From an uncultured Paracoccaceae bacterium (GTDB taxonomy: Bacteria > Pseudomonadota > Alphaproteobacteria > Rhodobacterales > Rhodobacteraceae): 44,852 bases of DNA. Position numbers and translations under genes: made by a program. Shown here one piece after another: positions 41,842 to 44,852 of this stretch; position 1 is the first letter of the stretch, and each line of letters opens with the position of its first letter. Location of the stretch: the NCBI GenBank assembly GCA_947489445.1, contig CANLDN010000018.1, positions 1 through 44,852 of the forward strand. The letters are read 5' to 3'. The notes under the pieces were generated by a model. That model saw only the letters and a program-made list of their open reading frames with translations, was not told where the DNA came from and made no database searches.

Positions 41842-42915
41842 CTAGCGCGGCCACCAAGTTTGATTAACGTACCAAATATGAGGTTTGACCTTTCGAAAGA
41901 ATGGAACACAGCTTTCTTGGTCGAACGATAAGAATAGCCGCCCTCTGTCGTTGGTGCTGTCAAAAACAAATACGTTGGGGTCTTCGGGATCGTGTCCGGA
42001 GTCTTCAATCACTTGCGAAATCCAGCCTGCATCCGCTTCACGCATAATGAAGGAATCGTCGCTCCAATCGAGTGGCGCAAGCAGAGCATCCTGTGCGCTT
42101 ACCGGCTGACCATCAGGATAAAGCAGCGGAGAGATATGGCGGTCTTCTTCGTCCAGCACGAAAAATGATGGATCGCCCGCCGGCGCTTGCGGGTCCCAGA
42201 CCATCGGGGCGTGACCATCGCCAAAGTAAAGGAAAGCAACCCGTACGCGATCATACCACGTCCGCAAATCACTTCCTTCCGGGGGCAGCGCATTTTCGGG
42301 GACACCATCAATGCGTTCCTGTTGGGTCATACTGGGCCAGATCTCCGGCCTGTTCCATCGCTTTTGATAGGCTGGTCCCGTAAAGACATAGTCGCCCACA
42401 CCGACATCTCTGGCGGCAAAGGCGGCTAGTTCCGGCGGCAACGCTGAACCGGCGCTGTCCACTGCTCTAGAAAGCGTCTGCTCTGTTGGAATATCACGAT
42501 GCCTGATCTTAAGGCCCCCGTCAGCAAGGTCAGGGTCCAATGCCAACAATGCTTCTTCATACGCGTCAAGCCGTGCACCAAACTCCATGCTTTGGTCGCG
42601 CAAAACAACGGTCCAGGGCCCCACGTCCACAGGTACGAATGTTGCCTCAAAGACCCCTGACACGGCATCGCCGGATAATTTCCCCGAAATGGTGATTGGG
42701 GCATTCCCGGACAAGTTCACCGAACATCCCTTCCCGTTTGGCCAACTCTGAGGTTCCGTCACTTCAAAACGGGTATCACACAATACGGTATCATTCTGCG
42801 TGACAACCATTTCAAGCTCATACGCAGTGTCTTGACTGACAGTCAGCTGAATGTCGGCCTGCGCCGCTGATGCAGCGGTCACGGCGAGGCAGATATTTTG
42901 AAGAAGGACACGAAT
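41842..42915 (-). CDS. Secreted hypothetical protein, probable ATT start
   Basis: 357 residues if started at ATT 42915, giving (M)RVLLQNICLAVTAASAAQA, a good signal peptide cut before DIQL, with GAGGA about 8 bp upstream. The only ordinary start in frame is GTG 42882, which leaves just the last part of the signal. The frame is closed by a stop further upstream. The mature protein has many Asp, Glu and Trp residues, with FGDGHAPMVWDPQAP, LDWSDDSFIMREADAGWIS and FVFDSTNDRG, and no domain I can name. Its G+C is moderate, near 53%. Function unknown. Confidence 0.65.
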   Translation of the reverse strand: MRVLLQNICLAVTAASAAQADIQLTVSQDTAYELEMVVTQNDTVLCDTRFEVTEPQSWPNGKGCSVNLSGNAPITISGKLSGDAVSGVFEATFVPVDVGPWTVVLRDQSMEFGARLDAYEEALLALDPDLADGGLKIRHRDIPTEQTLSRAVDSAGSALPPELAAFAARDVGVGDYVFTGPAYQKRWNRPEIWPSMTQQERIDGVPENALPPEGSDLRTWYDRVRVAFLYFGDGHAPMVWDPQAPAGDPSFFVLDEEDRHISPLLYPDGQPVSAQDALLAPLDWSDDSFIMREADAGWISQVIEDSGHDPEDPNVFVFDSTNDRGRLFLSFDQESCVPFFRKVKPHIWYVNQTWWPR

Positions 42916-43065
42916 GCTAAGTTCCTCTTTTCATAATGTGGGTGTGCATGACTATGACGCCGGGTATCGCAATGATCAATCTGGCGTCCGCGCAACGCAT
43001 GCTGGATGATTTGGGCCGCGCCAAAGCTGACGTTTGCTACGTTGCAGAACCTAGTCAATATGAGC

Positions 43066-43272
43066 TCAGAGCGGACTTGCGGAGGAGAATGCAGCCCAAA
43101 AGTTGTCGACGCTTTCGCGGGCGTGCTCTGTGAGGTCCCGATTTGAAGGTATCGCAGTGTCGCCCAAAGGGGCGGTAATGACCAAGTCTTGCCCCGGTTG
43201 CAGGTTCACACTGATGCGCACGGCCACCTCGGCAAGACGGTCAAGTTTGGCGGGGTCGATGTAATCAGACAT
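43066..43272 (-). pseudogene. Remnant of an M29 aminopeptidase gene (N-terminus only)
   Basis: The first ~36 codons, MSDYIDPAKLDRLAEVAVRI and SVNLQPGQDLVITAPLGD, match the start of aminopeptidase T/AmpS proteins, with a good ribosome site (GTAAGGAGTAGTCC). The frame then leaves the family and stops after 68 residues in ...SSASPL; the full-length gene would need about 400 codons. The rest is absent from the window. The region 42916-43065 before it has a forward 65-codon frame (42936-43133) of doubtful meaning. A deletion or insertion probably removed the rest. Confidence 0.75.
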
Positions 43273-43417
43273 GGACTACTCCTTACTGCGGCAGATACCA
43301 CCCATTCTCTCGGCACCTGGGCACTATCTGGGTAGCGGTTCAAGTGTTATGACATTGACTTGCAACGGCGCCGGCAATCTGTCACGCGCCCTCCAGTACG
43401 ACGCATTGGGCGAAATC

Positions 43418-44272
43418 ATGCCAGAACACAATATACTGACAGATCGGGCATCTCGGATTGCAGCGCGCTGGGATCTCACTCTAGGCGATCAGCTACAACT
43501 TAACAAATCGCGTGCCGTCTACAAGGTGGAGACGGCAAACGGACCGGCAGTGTTAAAGCTCTATCGAAAACTGCACCTCTCTGGCGAGCGCGCTGCAATC
43601 CCCTTTCTCAAAGCGCTACCTGACGATATCGCGCTCAAAATCTATCGCACGAGCCCAATGCGCCGCGCAGTTTTGATGGAATGGCTCGATGGACCTTCGC
43701 TCGCAACGCTCATCGCCGAAGGACAGACAGTTGAGGCCGAAGAGCATCTGGCACATGTGGTCGCCAAGCTCGCAAAGGTGAAGTTTAAGAATCACCTGAT
43801 CTATCGCAAGACACACGAAGCCCGTACACCAAACACCTTCAAGGCGGCTGCTGCTGCCCAGACTGGTCAGCGGCAGAAATTATGCCAAAAGGTTACGGAA
43901 ATTCTGGACGGTCTGCTAAAAACGACCGAGGTTGAGACGGTCATTCACGGCGACTTGCAGTTTCAGCACGCGATACTCACACCCAACGGGCCACGCCTGT
44001 TTGATCCAAAGGGCTTGCGCGCCGACCCGGCAGCGGAATATCGGCTTGTGCTGACACCTGATGTTGGGGATCTCACCGTTGATGATTTCATCCATTGTGT
44101 TGCGCGCAGGGCGATGCTTTTTGCCGATGCCACGGGCATTGATCGGCAACGGATACTGCAATGGGCCACAGTGGTATGGGGTGCTGGCGCCATGAATGGC
44201 AAAAAAGCACCAAACGGGCCCGATACTGTGGAGGCCTATCTCGAGGCCCTTCTGGATCTGGCGTTATCCTGA
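43418..44272 (+). CDS. Aminoglycoside/hydroxyurea-type kinase family protein
   Basis: 284 residues. The C-terminal half has VIHGDLQFQHAIL, RLFDPKGLRADPAAEY and the general layout of the streptomycin 6-phosphotransferase/hydroxyurea kinase family (PF04655). In most members the catalytic motif is HGDLxxxN; here the last residue is His, so Mg binding may differ and activity is uncertain. N-terminal KVETANGPAVLKLYR holds the ATP-binding Lys. The start is unclear: ATG 43418 fits the family length, while 43349 and 43271 would extend into DNA that looks like the promoter of the divergent remnant. No obvious ribosome site. Confidence 0.75.
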   Translation: MPEHNILTDRASRIAARWDLTLGDQLQLNKSRAVYKVETANGPAVLKLYRKLHLSGERAAIPFLKALPDDIALKIYRTSPMRRAVLMEWLDGPSLATLIAEGQTVEAEEHLAHVVAKLAKVKFKNHLIYRKTHEARTPNTFKAAAAAQTGQRQKLCQKVTEILDGLLKTTEVETVIHGDLQFQHAILTPNGPRLFDPKGLRADPAAEYRLVLTPDVGDLTVDDFIHCVARRAMLFADATGIDRQRILQWATVVWGAGAMNGKKAPNGPDTVEAYLEALLDLALS

Positions 44273-44278
44273 GGCCCC

Positions 44279-44297
44279 GCTGACACATGCTGTCAGC
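44279..44297. other. Perfect stem-loop after the kinase gene
   Basis: GCTGACA-CATGC-TGTCAGC, 7-bp arms, 6 bp after the stop codon. No T-run follows, so it is at most a weak terminator or an RNA-end structure. Confidence 0.45.
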
Positions 44298-44362
44298 AGC
44301 CACCCTTGGACCCCCACCCAAACGCGTCAGATATAGGGACAAACCCAAAGGATCCTGCACCA

Positions 44363-44404
44363 TGGCCGACGCTGCGACTGACGAACACGGTAAGGCTCAG
44401 GTAG
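44363..44404 (+). pseudogene. Gene stub: good start, stop after 13 codons
   Basis: AAAGGATCC precedes an ATG, then MADAATDEHGKAQ and a TAG. The beginning resembles N-termini of small acidic-start membrane proteins in Rhodobacteraceae such as FliL, but 13 residues cannot decide. It may be the 5' end of a broken gene. Confidence 0.2.
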
Positions 44405-44852
44405 GTGTCTTCATTTTGCGTTAGCTCGGATCAAGACACAGACTAGCGAAGGACGTTGGATTTTGCTTCTGACGTATTGACCAAAGGTTGCAGACACCAA
44501 GCTGTCAGGTCAGCGGGTTGCAAGTGAATTAGACAGGACGGGGCGACCATAGAACGCGCCATGTCGTAGAACAAGCAGCCGACCTTGATAGTAACCTCTG
44601 AAAGCGGCCAGTTGAATTAACGTACACCATTGAGCCGCACTTCGCGAGCTATGACATCGTTCTAGCGAAGCTGACAAACATCCCGAACGATATCCTTAAG
44701 CGGCTACTCATTCGAAGTTGGCGAAGCTCTGCAAGCAAACATGCGCAAAAACTCGCCGCCGTCGCGCGGCAGTAAAACCGGATGAGGTGTATGGCTCCTG
44801 CTCCACCCGGCGTCGCAATGCGCCATAGTGCAGTTGTCATCGACTGCTGAGA
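44405..44852. other. Region with no recognisable gene
   Basis: 448 bp at the end of the window. A forward stop-to-stop frame of about 57 codons (roughly 44601-44773), containing FASYDIVLAKLTNIPNDILK, and a minus-strand frame at 44649-44840 are open, but neither has a ribosome site or a familiar motif. The moderate G+C, lack of genes and nearby gene remnants suggest decayed sequence. Confidence 0.4.

Noticed and set aside
42936..43133. Forward 65-codon frame upstream of the aminopeptidase remnant
   Set aside because: Part of it looked coding (MINLASAQRMLDDLG), but there is no ribosome site and the second half is antisense to the remnant; too weak to call.
1..44852. CRISPR arrays, tRNA/rRNA genes, intact transposases, phage genes
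   Set aside because: None seen on reading both strands; no regularly spaced repeats and no recognisable transposase or integrase.

Overview
The window looks like the chromosome of an alphaproteobacterium of the Rhodobacteraceae, either an aerobic anoxygenic phototroph of the Roseobacter/Loktanella/Yoonia type or a close Rhodobacter relative. The evidence is a bacteriochlorophyll a photosynthesis cluster in the order crtC-crtD / crtE-crtF-bchC-bchX-bchY-bchZ-pufQ-pufB-pufA-pufL-pufM-pufX-dxs. Other support comes from a puf operon ending in pufX rather than pufC, high G+C coding sequence, and dense operons with 1-4 nt stop/start overlaps. The species cannot be fixed from the sequence alone.

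Region 1 (1-1250): an AraC-type regulator on the minus strand and a spacer with two inverted repeats. Region 2 (1249-15823): the photosynthesis cluster. crtE to pufX form one leftward superoperon making carotenoid precursors, bacteriochlorophyll, the LH1 antenna and the reaction centre. dxs, which supplies isoprenoid precursors, lies behind a strong terminator. crtD-crtC run rightward from a shared divergent promoter. Paired TGT-N12-ACA motifs (PpsR/CrtJ sites) sit at the bchC promoter and at the crtE/crtD divergent promoter. Hairpins lie between pufA and pufL and after pufX.

Region 3 (16295-27885): a reductive pyrimidine catabolism and uptake locus. It holds preT and preA (dihydropyrimidine dehydrogenase) with a methyltransferase between them, a RutR-type repressor, an amidase of the N-carbamoyl-beta-alanine hydrolase type, dihydropyrimidinase, and a NitT/TauT-like ABC importer (ATPase, two permeases, binding protein). 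A perfect RutR-type box (TTGACCA-N2-TGGTCAA) lies between rutR and the amidase gene. Two lower-G+C genes of unknown function are spliced into the operon.

Region 4 (28066-29169): a Tat-exported small protein paired with a ferric-reductase-like di-heme membrane protein. Region 5 (29199-37828): a leftward operon encoding a peptide-type ABC importer (binding protein, two permeases, fused double ATPase), an aldehyde dehydrogenase, a small membrane protein, a short-chain dehydrogenase and a P1/DmpA-type self-cleaving amidase. It reads as uptake and breakdown of an unknown amide or peptide-like compound.

Region 6 (37987-44852): a PL14-like polysaccharide lyase with a possible carbohydrate-binding domain, panB-panC (pantothenate synthesis), then a lower-density stretch. 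That stretch has a secreted hypothetical protein whose best start is ATT, a possible 59-residue protein, a remnant of an M29 aminopeptidase, an aminoglycoside/hydroxyurea-kinase family protein and a gene stub. No tRNA, rRNA, CRISPR array or intact insertion sequence was seen.
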